64,000 nt of DNA from Oceanobacillus_B kapialis (GCF_042685265.1 NZ_JBHUMX010000040.1); one strand, 5' to 3'. Shown: positions 53,687 through 62,062, counted from the first letter of the stretch. Numbers and translations: made by a program. The notes: generated by a model from the sequence alone, not told the origin.

Positions 53687-53782
53687 GGTAAGCCTCGGAG
53701 GTGGACACAGGAACAAAGGCTAAGACGTTATACCGTGTGGCCGCGATTTGGTGGCGCACGTCCTGTTAACACGAGGCTTACC
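53687..53782. repeat. Nested inverted repeat, possible structured RNA or mini-element
   Basis: GGTAAGCCTCG (53687-53697) pairs perfectly with CGAGGCTTACC (53772-53782). Inside, ACAGGA faces TCCTGT, and a further CGTG-TG-GCC / GGC-G-CACG hairpin sits near 53732-53760. It lies between two convergent genes and has no T-run, so it is not a simple terminator. Confidence 0.6.
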
Positions 53783-53843
53783 ATCTATCTTAAGGAAGCT
53801 ATAATTTTCCTTTTAAGGGAGGAACGTCATCGATACTTTGCTC

Positions 53844-54263
53844 TTATTTTCCCGTCTCAGAAAATCGCTTTATTCTTTCGCCAATCTCATCTCGAACGCG
53901 TTGAAAGAATTGCCATTTTTCTTCTTCTGATCCTTCTGCTTTTGCCGGATCATCAAATCCCCAATGTTCTCTTCGAACCGTAGGCGGTGTGACAGGGCAT
54001 TTATCCGCTGCATCCCCACAGAGCGTGACAGCCAGGTCTGCATGGTTTAAAATTTCTGGATCAATTATGTCAGAGGTCTGATCAGAAATATCGATCGAAA
54101 CCTCCTTCATCGCTTCAACAGCTTTTGGGTTTAAGCCATGTGCCTCAATTCCCGCACTTTTTACTTCCCACTCATCACCAAGCAGATGTTTTGCCCAGCC
54201 TTCTGCCATTTGGCTTCGGCATGAATTTCCTGTACATAAAAAGTAAATAATTTTTTTCTCCAT
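53844..54263 (-). CDS. arsC: Arsenate reductase ArsC (thioredoxin-coupled)
   Basis: A 139-residue enzyme of the low-molecular-weight phosphatase fold. The P-loop CTGNSCR gives nucleophile C10 and R16, and C82 and C89 in LCGDAADKC form the redox pair; this Cys set is that of S. aureus/B. subtilis ArsC. It reduces arsenate to arsenite with thioredoxin so the efflux pump can expel it. It is the last gene of arsR-arsB-arsC, 12 bp after arsB. The ribosome binding site is AGGAGGC. Confidence 0.95.
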   Translation of the reverse strand: MEKKIIYFLCTGNSCRSQMAEGWAKHLLGDEWEVKSAGIEAHGLNPKAVEAMKEVSIDISDQTSDIIDPEILNHADLAVTLCGDAADKCPVTPPTVRREHWGFDDPAKAEGSEEEKWQFFQRVRDEIGERIKRFSETGK

Positions 54264-54275
54264 CTTTTTTGCCTC

Positions 54276-55574
54276 CTATAGTAAAACTAATGTTACGTAC
54301 AAACCAATCAATGTAATGAATAAAATAGGGATCGTCAAGATAATTCCTGTCTTAAAATACGTACCCCAGGAGATTTTTATCCCCTTCTGTGATAAAACAT
54401 GGAGCCATAATAAGGTTGCCAGTGAACCAATTGGCGTAATCTTTGGCCCAAGATCAGAGCCAATTACATTGGCATAAATCAAAGCTTCCCTCATAACACC
54501 TGATGTATTTGTCTCGGCAATAGCGATAGCATCAATCATGACGGTCGGCATATTATTCATAACCGAAGAAAGAATTGCCGCAATAAATCCCATCGCGACG
54601 GTGGCAACGAATAGCCCCTGCTCCGCACTCTTTTGAATTAAGACTGCCAATAAGTCCGTAAGACCGGCATTACGTAAGCCAAACACCACTACATACATAC
54701 CAATGGAGAAGAAAACAATGGCCCAAGGTGCCCCTTTTATGACAGAAAGGGTATCGACAGCCTTGCTTGATCTGGCCATCGCCAAAAAGAAAATTGCTAC
54801 AACACCAGCTACTATAGAAACAGGTAGCTGAATGAATTCACTAACAAAATAACCAACAAGCAACACTCCCAGCACATACCAAGAAAGGCGGAACATTTTT
54901 ATATCTTTAATGGCTTCTGCCGGTTCCATTATTTCCTCTACATTGTAAGTAACAGGAATATTTTTTCTAAAGTAGAGGTACAGAACAAGAATGGTTGCTC
55001 CTAGTGAAAAGAAGTTAGGTATAATCATGCGTGAAGCATATTCTATAAACCCGATTTGAAAAAAGTCCGCAGAAACAATATTCACTAAATTACTTACGAT
55101 TAATGGCAAAGATGTCGTATCCGCAATAAACCCACTTGCCATAATAAAAGGAAAGACCATTTTCTCTTTAAACTTTAGATTACGAACCATTGCTAAGACA
55201 ATAGGCGTAAGGATTAAAGCAGCACCGTCATTTGCAAAAAATGCGGCAACAATTGCTCCTAACAAACTTACATAAACAAACATCCGCACACCTCTGCCTT
55301 TTGCCGCTTTGGCCATATGTAAGGCAGCCCACTCGAAAAATCCAATTTCATCTAGTACTAAAGATATAAGAATAATAGCTACAAAGGCCAGGGTTGCATT
55401 CCAGACAATTCCTGTAACTTCTGCTACGTCCTGAAAATCAACCACTCCAACTAATAACGCAAGAATTGCACCGGCACAAGCTGACCAGCCAATTGACAAC
55501 CCTCTTGGCTGCCATATAACAAAAATTAAGGTCACCAAGAAAATAAGTAAAGCCATGATGACAGTTAACAACAT
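54276..55574 (-). CDS. arsB: Arsenite efflux permease ArsB
   Basis: A 432-residue membrane protein with about 12 spans and the ArsB/NhaD ion-transporter pattern: IGWSACAGAILALLVGVVDFQDV, AFFANDGAALILTPIVLAMVRNL, GFIADTTSLPLIVSNLVNIVSA and SSVMNNMPTVMIDAIAIA. It exports arsenite and antimonite. A TTG at 55589 overlaps arsR, but GGAGGG lies just before the ATG at 55574, which is therefore preferred. It is placed between arsR and arsC. Confidence 0.93.
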   Translation of the reverse strand: MLLTVIMALLIFLVTLIFVIWQPRGLSIGWSACAGAILALLVGVVDFQDVAEVTGIVWNATLAFVAIILISLVLDEIGFFEWAALHMAKAAKGRGVRMFVYVSLLGAIVAAFFANDGAALILTPIVLAMVRNLKFKEKMVFPFIMASGFIADTTSLPLIVSNLVNIVSADFFQIGFIEYASRMIIPNFFSLGATILVLYLYFRKNIPVTYNVEEIMEPAEAIKDIKMFRLSWYVLGVLLVGYFVSEFIQLPVSIVAGVVAIFFLAMARSSKAVDTLSVIKGAPWAIVFFSIGMYVVVFGLRNAGLTDLLAVLIQKSAEQGLFVATVAMGFIAAILSSVMNNMPTVMIDAIAIAETNTSGVMREALIYANVIGSDLGPKITPIGSLATLLWLHVLSQKGIKISWGTYFKTGIILTIPILFITLIGLYVTLVLL

Positions 55575-55582
55575 ATTCCCTC

Positions 55583-55927
55583 CTAACAACAGTTTACTCT
55601 CGTTCCCTTTTCGTCAAGCTCCCTTAAACGGTAACGCTGATCAGGAAGGTTGACTAATATAGGAGAGATAAAGCCGTAATATTCGTTCTTCTTATTCATG
55701 GAGTAAAAGACCCACTGCCCTTTTCTCTCTTCTTGAATAAGACCTACGTCTCGCAGCTTTCGTAAATGCTGGCTAATCGATGGTTGACTTACTTGAAAAA
55801 TTTCTACAAATTCACACACACATATCGTATCTTCGTCCAGTAATTTCATCATAATAAGCCGCGTTTTATCCCCAAGTAGTTTTAAAATTACCGCTACCTT
55901 CTCTACTTCTACGTTCGCTTCTTTCAC
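55583..55927 (-). CDS. arsR: ArsR-family arsenical repressor
   Basis: A 114-residue ArsR/SmtB repressor with a winged HTH (VSQPSISQHLRKLRDVGLIQEERKGQWVFYSMN). The inducer-binding site is C36-V-C38 in TICVCEF, the ELCVCDL position of ArsR, which binds As(III). It represses its own arsR-arsB-arsC operon; the palindrome at 55950-55971 is the likely operator. The start is GTG at 55927. A short additional Cys-Cys pair is at the C terminus. Confidence 0.92.
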   Translation of the reverse strand: MKEANVEVEKVAVILKLLGDKTRLIMMKLLDEDTICVCEFVEIFQVSQPSISQHLRKLRDVGLIQEERKGQWVFYSMNKKNEYYGFISPILVNLPDQRYRLRELDEKGTRVNCC

Positions 55928-55949
55928 TTTTCACCACCCCTTATATAAT

Positions 55950-55971
55950 CATATAACTATATACTTATATG
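55950..55971. promoter_or_regulatory. Candidate ArsR operator
   Basis: CATATAA-N8-TTATATG is a perfect inverted repeat 23 bp upstream of the arsR start. ArsR-type sites are AT-rich palindromes of this kind, normally overlapping the promoter. Confidence 0.7.
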
Positions 55972-55981
55972 TGCAAACATT

Positions 55982-56013
55982 TAAAAGCATGCTACGTTAG
56001 CAGCATGCTCCCT
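55982..56013 (-). terminator. Terminator of the CNNM/CBS gene
   Basis: GCATGCT and AGCATGC pair around GCTAACGT and are followed on the minus strand by TTTTAAA, within 40 bp of the stop. Confidence 0.75.
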
Positions 56014-56017
56014 TTGC

Positions 56018-57253
56018 TTATTTATCTTCTGCTTCCTTTAAAATCTGAATACGTTTTAATGTGCGGTCATCTGTCTGCAGAATATTGAACGTCAATCCAG
56101 AAAGGCTCAGTGATTCTCCTTCTTCAGGAAAATAATTGAACTCTTTAATTAAATAACCTGCAAGTACATCTTCCTCTTCTGGTATCTCGGCATGAAAAAT
56201 TCGGTTCAGACGATGGAGTGGAATTTTGCCGTGACAAATAATCTCATTGTCTGTCACTTTCTCCACTAGTGCTTCACTGACAATATCTGTTTCATCTTCA
56301 ATTTCAAGTCCAATCAACACTTCAATAATATCCTCGTGGGAAATAATCCCTTCTGTTCCTCCATACTCATCCAATACGACCGCCATATGCTTCTTTTCCT
56401 GCATCATTTTGCGGAAGACATACTCAATGGAATGGAATTCAAACACAATGAGGGGTTCCATATCACTAAAAGTTTCCAACGTATCTGCTGTATCCATAGA
56501 CCAAGATAATAAATATTTAGAGTGAAAGATACCGACTATATTATCCACGTCGTCTTCATAAATTGGATACCTGGTAAACGGATTTCGTATCGCTACATCC
56601 CTTACTTCTTCAAAAGCCGCATCTTTTGGCAGACCCACAATATCTACCCTTGGTGTCTTTAGAGCATCCTTCACATTTAAATTATTGAATTCGAGTACCC
56701 CTTTTATACGGTGTGACTCGTCTTGTTTAAATATCCCCTCTGTCCGGGCTATATCCACCATGGCACGAATTTCTTCTTTGGAAATAGACGCCTCGGTATC
56801 CTGTCCTTTTGAAAGCATTCTTATAATAAAACCAGTAATGGCATTTAACATTAACGTAAGTGGTCTAAATATGGTAACCACTGCACGAATAATTGGATAT
56901 ACAATATAAGAGATTCGGTCTGGAAAAGTTGCTGCAACCGATTTTGGAATTACCTCTGAGAAAATAATTATGACAACTGTCAATATAGCCGAGGCCAAGC
57001 CAACATTAAATCCATACTCTAACGCCACCATTGTCACCAAGGTTGGGAGTAGTATGTTAGCGATATTATTTCCAATTAAAATAGATGTAATAAACTGTTC
57101 AGGTTTTGATACAAGGTTTAAAAGCTTTTCAGACTTTTTATCATTATTATTAGCCTTCGTTTGCAGCCTCATCTTATTCGCCGCGGTTAATGCGGTTTCA
57201 CTACCAGAAAAGAAAAAAGATACAAATAGTAAAATGATTATAGCAATAATCAC
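56018..57253 (-). CDS. CNNM/CBS transporter-associated membrane protein
   Basis: A 411-residue protein with the hemolysin-C/CorC plan: residues 1 to about 190 are a CNNM membrane domain of four spans (FSGSETALTAANKMRLQTKA, ILIGNNIANILLPTLVT), residues about 205-325 are a CBS pair (TPRVDIVGLPKDAAFEEV; VVLDEYGGTEGIISHEDIIEVLIG) and the rest is a CorC/HlyC domain. Members are linked to Mg2+ or Co2+ efflux and general stress; real transport activity in this group is debated. The start is GTG at 57253 after AGGAGGA. Confidence 0.88.
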   Translation of the reverse strand: MIIAIIILLFVSFFFSGSETALTAANKMRLQTKANNNDKKSEKLLNLVSKPEQFITSILIGNNIANILLPTLVTMVALEYGFNVGLASAILTVVIIIFSEVIPKSVAATFPDRISYIVYPIIRAVVTIFRPLTLMLNAITGFIIRMLSKGQDTEASISKEEIRAMVDIARTEGIFKQDESHRIKGVLEFNNLNVKDALKTPRVDIVGLPKDAAFEEVRDVAIRNPFTRYPIYEDDVDNIVGIFHSKYLLSWSMDTADTLETFSDMEPLIVFEFHSIEYVFRKMMQEKKHMAVVLDEYGGTEGIISHEDIIEVLIGLEIEDETDIVSEALVEKVTDNEIICHGKIPLHRLNRIFHAEIPEEEDVLAGYLIKEFNYFPEEGESLSLSGLTFNILQTDDRTLKRIQILKEAEDK

Positions 57254-57394
57254 TTGGTTAATTCCTCCTTGGATGAATACAACTTCTTAACAATATTGTT
57301 CTCTATATAATAAAGTAATACCCCTCACATGAAAAGAAAAACGAATAGGCGGCACATGATTTGACTTGTACTGGTTAAAGTAATAAGGGGACAT

Positions 57395-57514
57395 TTTATC
57401 CCACCTTAACTGGCAGTAAGACCCCGGGTTCAACTGCCAGTTAAGGTCCGATTCGTTCAACTAACATTTGGTGGGGAGGAAAGGAAACCCCCACCAAATG
57501 AAGTTTCACTTTAT
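57395..57514 (-). repeat. Two-hairpin dispersed repeat, copy D
   Basis: Reverse-orientation copy, from TTTATCCCACCTTAACTGGCAG to AAGTTTCACTTTAT. The ACTGGCAG / CTGCCAGT stem is now closed by a short CCCCGGG loop, so the right-hand hairpin is shorter than in copy B. It ends two bases before the ribosome binding site of the DUF4023-like gene. Confidence 0.87.
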
Positions 57515-57529
57515 TTAGGAGGGGTTCAA

Positions 57530-57649
57530 GTGGAGGGTACAAAGGAATTTGTAAAGAAATTTAATGACACAAAACAAAAGGACTTACAAAATAAAAAGCG
57601 TCAAGGCTTTGATGATCCTGCCAAAAAGCTCCCGAATAAAAGGCATTAA
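57530..57649 (+). CDS. DUF4023-like small protein, 39 residues
   Basis: A tiny hydrophilic peptide, MEGTKEFVKKFNDTKQKD at the start and DPAKKLPNKRH at the end. The K-x-K-x-G ... KLPNK-H ending is what I recall of the DUF4023 family of Bacillaceae, whose function is unknown. The start is GTG at 57530, five bases after AGGAGGGG, and it stops 11 bp before the spore-protein gene, so the two are likely cotranscribed. That would place it in the forespore. Confidence 0.72.
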   Translation: MEGTKEFVKKFNDTKQKDLQNKKRQGFDDPAKKLPNKRH

Positions 57650-57660
57650 GGGGCTATACG

Positions 57661-57858
57661 ATGGAAAAACAACGTGCAATGGAAATAATTGAAGCGCCGC
57701 ATTTGATTCAGGTTTATTACGCGGGAATCCCGGTCTATATTCAGTCTGTCGCTGAGACCGAGGGTACCGCCACGGTTTTCCCACTCGATGAAATGGATCA
57801 CGAACAACTTGTTGATATCGACCGCTTATCTGAAAGCATTCTAGATGAATCTAAATAA
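57661..57858 (+). CDS. sspH: Small acid-soluble spore protein, H type (SspH)
   Basis: A 65-residue protein matching the SASP-H family: MEKQRAMEIIEAPHLIQVYYAGIPVYIQSVAETEGTATVFPLDE, compared with the QRAxEI ... V-Y-G-PVYIQ-V-E pattern of known members. These minor proteins are made in the forespore and packed into the spore core; expected control is by SigG or SigK-type forespore sigma factors, which I did not confirm. The ribosome binding site is AAGGGG. A hairpin follows at 57883. Confidence 0.9.
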   Translation: MEKQRAMEIIEAPHLIQVYYAGIPVYIQSVAETEGTATVFPLDEMDHEQLVDIDRLSESILDESK

Positions 57859-57882
57859 CAAAAGGCGATAAGGTAGCAAAAT

Positions 57883-57938
57883 ACAGCCGGGCGTTAACTC
57901 GAATACTCCCGTAATAATTCGAGCTACCGTCCGGCTGT
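57883..57938 (+). terminator. Long hairpin after sspH
   Basis: ACAGCCGG and CCGGCTGT close a long stem with an inner CTCGAAT / ATTCGAG arm. There is no clear T-run, but the position 25 bp after the stop makes it the likely end of the small operon. Confidence 0.65.
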
Positions 57939-57945
57939 TGGGTGA

Positions 57946-57997
57946 ATAAAGTGGAGTTCCCTCTCCCTCCAACAAATGTTAGTTAAGGCGGGATAAA
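57946..57997 (+). repeat. Two-hairpin dispersed repeat, copy E (deleted)
   Basis: Plus-orientation copy keeping only the edges and left hairpin: ATAAAGTGGAGTTCC, CCAACAAATGTTAG, then straight to GTTAAGGCGGGATAAA. The right hairpin has been lost by deletion, which helps to define the element's edges. Confidence 0.8.
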
Positions 57998-58011
57998 CCC
58001 TTTCTCTATTC

Positions 58012-58755
58012 TCAATCTTTATTCTGTTTACGCTCCACTCTAAAGAGCGTTACTTGTTTATCAGATCCTGTTAAGAGCTTTGTTACATAAGAAGCGATTA
58101 TTCGGTAATTTTCCTCTATCTTCTCTGCCAGAAAACTTGTTCGCTCAAACAGTGTGGAACGAAGCTGTTCTACCTGTCTGGACAATTTTTCAGAAACGGC
58201 TTCTTGATTTTCCATACTGGCCATTATGGACTTCTGATTCTCCTCCTGGTTCGCCAGTTTGGTTTCCACGTTCTGTTGCCATTCAGTTTGTAACTCCACA
58301 ATCCTTTGTAAATGCTCCCCCTCTTTTTCACGCGTGTGTATCGTTCCCATCATTTCTTTCTGTGCGGAGGAGATCTCTTCTACTTGCTGAACAAGCTCCT
58401 TGTTTGTTATGCGTGACGCTTCTAATAGCTGTTCCATCCGTGTGTTCTTTTCTTCAAGCTGATGCAAATGCTGGGTTAACCTATCTCCCTTACTATGAGT
58501 AGCTACATTACTCTGCTGTAATTCTTCTAACTTGTTAAGCATCTCATTCCATTGCTTGGCATTTTTGTCTGCTTGCATATCATTATGAAGTTTCATTTGT
58601 AGTTGCTGTTGGTGTATGGAATGGTTTACTTTCCTTTGCTCTCTTATCATTTCTGCTACATGGTTTCGTATATAAACTCTCTGATTTGGCTCTTTTAAGG
58701 CTCCCTCATTTTTAAACAAGTTGTGGTGCTTGTTTCGATCAATATATAGCCCCAT
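58012..58755 (-). CDS. Coiled-coil protein, unknown function
   Basis: A 247-residue soluble protein, almost all predicted helix with long coiled-coil stretches (residues about 30-210) full of Glu, Gln, Lys and Met (for example EELQQSNVATHSKGDRLTQHLHQLEEKNTRMEQLLEA and VETKLANQEENQKSIMASMENQEAVSEKLSRQVEQL). The N terminus begins MGLYIDRNKHHNLFKNEG. No family is recognised; it could be a structural or sporulation-linked protein. ATG at 58755 is preferred over 58764 since GAAAGG touches the latter. It lies between repeat copies E and F. Confidence 0.7.
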   Translation of the reverse strand: MGLYIDRNKHHNLFKNEGALKEPNQRVYIRNHVAEMIREQRKVNHSIHQQQLQMKLHNDMQADKNAKQWNEMLNKLEELQQSNVATHSKGDRLTQHLHQLEEKNTRMEQLLEASRITNKELVQQVEEISSAQKEMMGTIHTREKEGEHLQRIVELQTEWQQNVETKLANQEENQKSIMASMENQEAVSEKLSRQVEQLRSTLFERTSFLAEKIEENYRIIASYVTKLLTGSDKQVTLFRVERKQNKD

Positions 58756-58853
58756 ACCTGTCATCCTTTCTGGGTTCTTTCCTTATAGATTATGCAATGA
58801 CATCAAAAGTGGGACAGTAGCCAAATATTTGATACACTATGAGAAAAGCCTAT

Positions 58854-59012
58854 TTTATCCCGCCTAAACTGGCAGCAAGACCCCCCATTCAAAGGCAGGA
58901 AGCAATCGAGTATTCTAAGTGGGGGATCAACTGCCAGTAAAGGTCCGATTCGTTCAACTAACATTTGGTGGGGGAGGTAGGGAACCCCCCACAAAATGAA
59001 GTTTCACTTTAT
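58854..59012 (-). repeat. Two-hairpin dispersed repeat, copy F
   Basis: Reverse-orientation copy of full length (159 bp), from TTTATCCCGCCTAAACTGGCAG to AAGTTTCACTTTAT, with both hairpins recognisable (GGGGGATCAACTGCCAG and CATTTGGTGGGGGAGG). It ends 26 bp before the sirtuin start, immediately next to its ribosome binding site region. Confidence 0.88.
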
Positions 59013-59038
59013 TCGAATCGAGAGAGGACGGTGGAAGA

Positions 59039-59743
59039 ATGCTAAAGCAATGGCTGAATGACGCAAACTATACGGTCGTGTTTACAGGAGCTGGCATGTC
59101 AACGGAAAGCGGTCTGCCTGACTTCCGTTCTTCAAATCAGGGGCTATGGAATAACCTTGATCCAAGTCGTATTGCCAGCACAGACGCCCTAAATCAGAAC
59201 GTACACGCCTTCACGGAATTTTACCGCCAGCGTGTACTTGGTGTAAAAACGTACGAGCCTCATAAAGGGCATTACATTTTAGCCGATTGGGAAAAGCAGG
59301 GTAAGATCAAGTCTATCATCACGCAGAATGTGGATGGGTTTCATCAAGAAGCAGGGTCTGAACAAGTAGCGGAATTACACGGAACCCTGCAAACCTTACA
59401 TTGCCAAACTTGTCAGAAAAAATATAGCAGTGAAGCGTATGTCGATAAAGAGTACCATTGTGTTTGTGGGGGGATATTGCGACCATCCATCGTATTATTC
59501 GGGGAAACCTTGCCCCAGCGGGCTTTTCAGCAAGCTCTTCGAGAAACCCAAGCCTGTGATTTGTTTCTCGTGCTCGGCTCTTCCTTAAGTGTAACGCCAG
59601 CAAACCAATTTCCATTAATTGCGAAAGAAAATGGCGCAAAGCTAGTCATTATTAATAGAGAAGAAACAAGTCTTGACCGCTATGCAGACATTGTGGTTCA
59701 CAAAAGAAATATTGGAGACATACTAAAGGAGCTGGATTCCTAA
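59039..59743 (+). CDS. NAD-dependent protein deacylase (Sir2 family)
   Basis: A 234-residue sirtuin. GAGMSTESGLPDFRS (17-31) is the NAD site, TQNVDGFHQEAG and AELHGT give the catalytic H114, and two CxxC-type zinc pairs (C122/C125 and C-x-C in YHCVCGG) follow; GSSLSVTPANQFP is also present. It removes acetyl or other acyl groups from lysines using NAD+. It stands alone, preceded by repeat copy F and the site GTGGAAG. Confidence 0.93.
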   Translation: MLKQWLNDANYTVVFTGAGMSTESGLPDFRSSNQGLWNNLDPSRIASTDALNQNVHAFTEFYRQRVLGVKTYEPHKGHYILADWEKQGKIKSIITQNVDGFHQEAGSEQVAELHGTLQTLHCQTCQKKYSSEAYVDKEYHCVCGGILRPSIVLFGETLPQRAFQQALRETQACDLFLVLGSSLSVTPANQFPLIAKENGAKLVIINREETSLDRYADIVVHKRNIGDILKELDS

Positions 59744-59757
59744 ACCCAGCTCCTTTT
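59725..59757. terminator. Bidirectional terminator between sirtuin and YpjP
   Basis: AAAGGAGCTGG and CCAGCTCCTTT pair perfectly around a 10-base loop, next to TTATT. It overlaps the sirtuin 3' end. Confidence 0.85.
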
Positions 59758-59758
59758 A

Positions 59759-60358
59759 TTACGCCATCCATTTTGGCGGTATGTTTTTGTCCCAATATAT
59801 CTCACCGATTTCTCGGTGTGTTTCAAAATTATCGCTTTTTACGTGGTAATGGAAATTAAACCAGTATCCTTCCATCGGTCGGTTATCACGGCGCACGTGA
59901 AACTTAGCAAAGGCTTTGTTTGTACGGACATCATAGAGGTTAAATATTTTTTCTCCCCAACCGTCTGTCGGCTGATCCGTAATTCCCACGTATGGGAAAT
60001 CTTCTTCGGCCATTGTAGCCAGCGTACTAGTTACGGACTCCTCTACCCCCGTTAGGATTGCATCAAGGAAAGTCGGGTCTATTTTAGAGGAAATTTTCGG
60101 ACCTAGCTTCTTTAGCGTCTGCGCCTTTGCCTCTTCTGACAACGACTCGGCTAGGGACAAGCCATCTGATTGCTCGTCACCTTCCTCTATAGGGCTCTCT
60201 GTTTCAATAAGGGACGAGGATATGTCTTCTTTTATGTTGGTTTTGGCAGAAATATCGTCTTTCGTCTCATCAGCAGTTAAATAGGCTGGAGGTACATACA
60301 TTCCCAGCGTCATAATGGTAATGAGGACGACTGCCGCCTTCCTTAGCCATAGCTTCAT
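59759..60358 (-). CDS. ypjP: YpjP-family protein
   Basis: A 199-residue exported protein matching B. subtilis YpjP. A signal peptide (LWLRKAAVVLITIMTLGMYVPPA) is followed by a long acidic Ser/Glu-rich linker (residues about 28-75) and a conserved C-terminal domain, GEKIFNLYDVRTNKAFAKFHVRRDNRPMEGYWFNFHYHVKSDNFETHREIGEIYWDKNIPPKWM. Function is unknown. The linker is longer and more acidic than I recall in B. subtilis. It converges on the sirtuin gene. Confidence 0.85.
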   Translation of the reverse strand: MKLWLRKAAVVLITIMTLGMYVPPAYLTADETKDDISAKTNIKEDISSSLIETESPIEEGDEQSDGLSLAESLSEEAKAQTLKKLGPKISSKIDPTFLDAILTGVEESVTSTLATMAEEDFPYVGITDQPTDGWGEKIFNLYDVRTNKAFAKFHVRRDNRPMEGYWFNFHYHVKSDNFETHREIGEIYWDKNIPPKWMA

Positions 60359-60469
60359 AATCCGGACTCCTTTAGTATACTTACTAAAAGTTTACCACAC
60401 TGAAAAATTGTGTCCATAATATTTTAAAATTTTTACAAAGATGTTGTAATTTTTTGATATTACTTCCAT

Positions 60470-60507
60470 AAAAAATAGGGAAACAGCACCTTCATATGCT
60501 CTTCCCC
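60470..60507 (-). terminator. Terminator of spoVR
   Basis: GGGAAGAGCA and TGCTGTTTCCC pair around a short loop, and TATTTTTTATGG follows on the minus strand. It lies 10 bp after the stop. Confidence 0.8.
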
Positions 60508-60516
60508 TTAAAGCTT

Positions 60517-61923
60517 TTACAAATTCCGCTGATAAACCTTCTTCCCATCGTATGAATAGACGACTGGCTTCTCTTCAATAATCGTTTCCATATAAACTGT
60601 TTTACCCCATAGCTGATGAACATACGGCAAAACATTTTCCAAGTAGCCTATGTCCAGCTCCATTCCTTCATAGCTATGCTTCAAGTATAGCTCTCCATTT
60701 CGTAAATAATCACCATTCTCTACGGTAATATAAGGGAAGCCTCCGTTTACCCTCATGGATACAAGCTGATCCCGGACTTCTTCATACTTTTTATCGGTTA
60801 TTGTATAGTCCCTGCCCTTTTTTTCAAAAAGATAAAGATCCTCTCGTTGCACAAGCTCCTTTGTTAAATAGTTACGAATAAATGAGATGTCTGCCTCGAT
60901 CTCTCGCACTTCAAACATTTTCTCTCTCCCAGAACCTTTTGCCACACCTAGTTCCTGCATTTCTTTTGTGGGATTGTTGTAGCGTTCCTCAATGTCCTCG
61001 AAGATTTTCAATCCAAGGTAGTAAGGATTTATGCCTTGCTTTGATGGCTGGACGACCCCTGCATTAAGAGTAGCAAATTCAATGGTATCCTCTGTGCTAA
61101 GGTCCATTTCTCTTAGGATTCTTTGGTGCCAATACGACGCCCAGCCTTCATTCATAATTTTCGTTTCCATCTGTGGCCAGAAATAAAGCATTTCCTCCCG
61201 CATCATCGTTAAAATATCACGTTGCCAGTCCTCTAGTTCTTTGCTGTACTCTTCAATAAATAATAAAAGATCCTTTTCCGGATGTGGGGGAAACTTCTTA
61301 CGCTTCTTCACAAAACGCTTTTCTTCAACTGCTCTTTTATCCAAATCCCAAAGATCATCATAATCTGTTTTCATTCTGGATGGTTCTTCTTCTCCATCTT
61401 CTAAATTGTACGCAGGAAGTTTTGGTCGAATTATCGAGGGGTCAATATGTTCCTGGATAGCAAGTACTGCATTAAGAAACTGCTCCACTTCGTCTTTTCC
61501 ATAAATCAATTCATAGTTCGCAATTCTCTCAGCCGTAGCGGTCATACTTTCCACCATATCTCGCCTTGTATTCGAAAAACGCACATTATTTTTAAAGAAG
61601 TCACAATGAGCAAGCACATGGGCAATAATCAACTTATTTTGTATGAGACTGTTGGTATCAAGTAAGAAAGCATAACAAGGATCCGAATTGATTACGAGCT
61701 CATAAATCTGGCTTAAGCCAAGATCATATTGCAGTTTCATTTTATGAAATTGCTTTCCAAAGCTCCAATGAGAGAAGCGTGTGGGCATTCCATAAGCCCC
61801 AAATGTATAAATAATGTCAGCAGGACATATTTCATAGCGCATCGGGTAAAAATCCAACCCAAAATCAGATGCGATTTCGGTGATTTCCTCAATTGCATAG
61901 GTAAGTGCTTTCGTATTGGACAA
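60517..61923 (-). CDS. spoVR: SpoVR family protein
   Basis: A 468-residue SpoVR family protein. Recognisable blocks include YPMRYEICPADIIYTFGAYGMPTRFSHWSFGKQFHKMKLQYDLGLSQIYELVINSDPCYAFLLD, IMNEGWASYWHQRILREMDLS and NPYYLGLKIFEDIEERYN. In B. subtilis spoVR affects spore cortex formation; the biochemical role is unknown. The start is TTG at 61923, seven bases after GGGAGGG. It is monocistronic. Confidence 0.93.
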   Translation of the reverse strand: MSNTKALTYAIEEITEIASDFGLDFYPMRYEICPADIIYTFGAYGMPTRFSHWSFGKQFHKMKLQYDLGLSQIYELVINSDPCYAFLLDTNSLIQNKLIIAHVLAHCDFFKNNVRFSNTRRDMVESMTATAERIANYELIYGKDEVEQFLNAVLAIQEHIDPSIIRPKLPAYNLEDGEEEPSRMKTDYDDLWDLDKRAVEEKRFVKKRKKFPPHPEKDLLLFIEEYSKELEDWQRDILTMMREEMLYFWPQMETKIMNEGWASYWHQRILREMDLSTEDTIEFATLNAGVVQPSKQGINPYYLGLKIFEDIEERYNNPTKEMQELGVAKGSGREKMFEVREIEADISFIRNYLTKELVQREDLYLFEKKGRDYTITDKKYEEVRDQLVSMRVNGGFPYITVENGDYLRNGELYLKHSYEGMELDIGYLENVLPYVHQLWGKTVYMETIIEEKPVVYSYDGKKVYQRNL

Positions 61924-62041
61924 CGACTATCCCTCCCATTAACCTTTATACAGTGTATGAGAGGGGCTATTAATGATGAACAATTTTCTAACATCCATGC
62001 TACACAGGGAAATTTTACAAATCGAAACAATTCCTATTTAC

Positions 62042-62062
62042 AAATCGTAACCATTACGTTAT
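62042..62062 (+). promoter_or_regulatory. Candidate Zur box
   Basis: AAATCGTAA followed by ATTACG-TT-AT matches the Bacillus Zur consensus AAATCGTAATNATTACGATTT at about 17 of 20 defined positions. It lies about 40 bp before the zinc-binding protein start, as expected for zinc repression. Confidence 0.8.
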
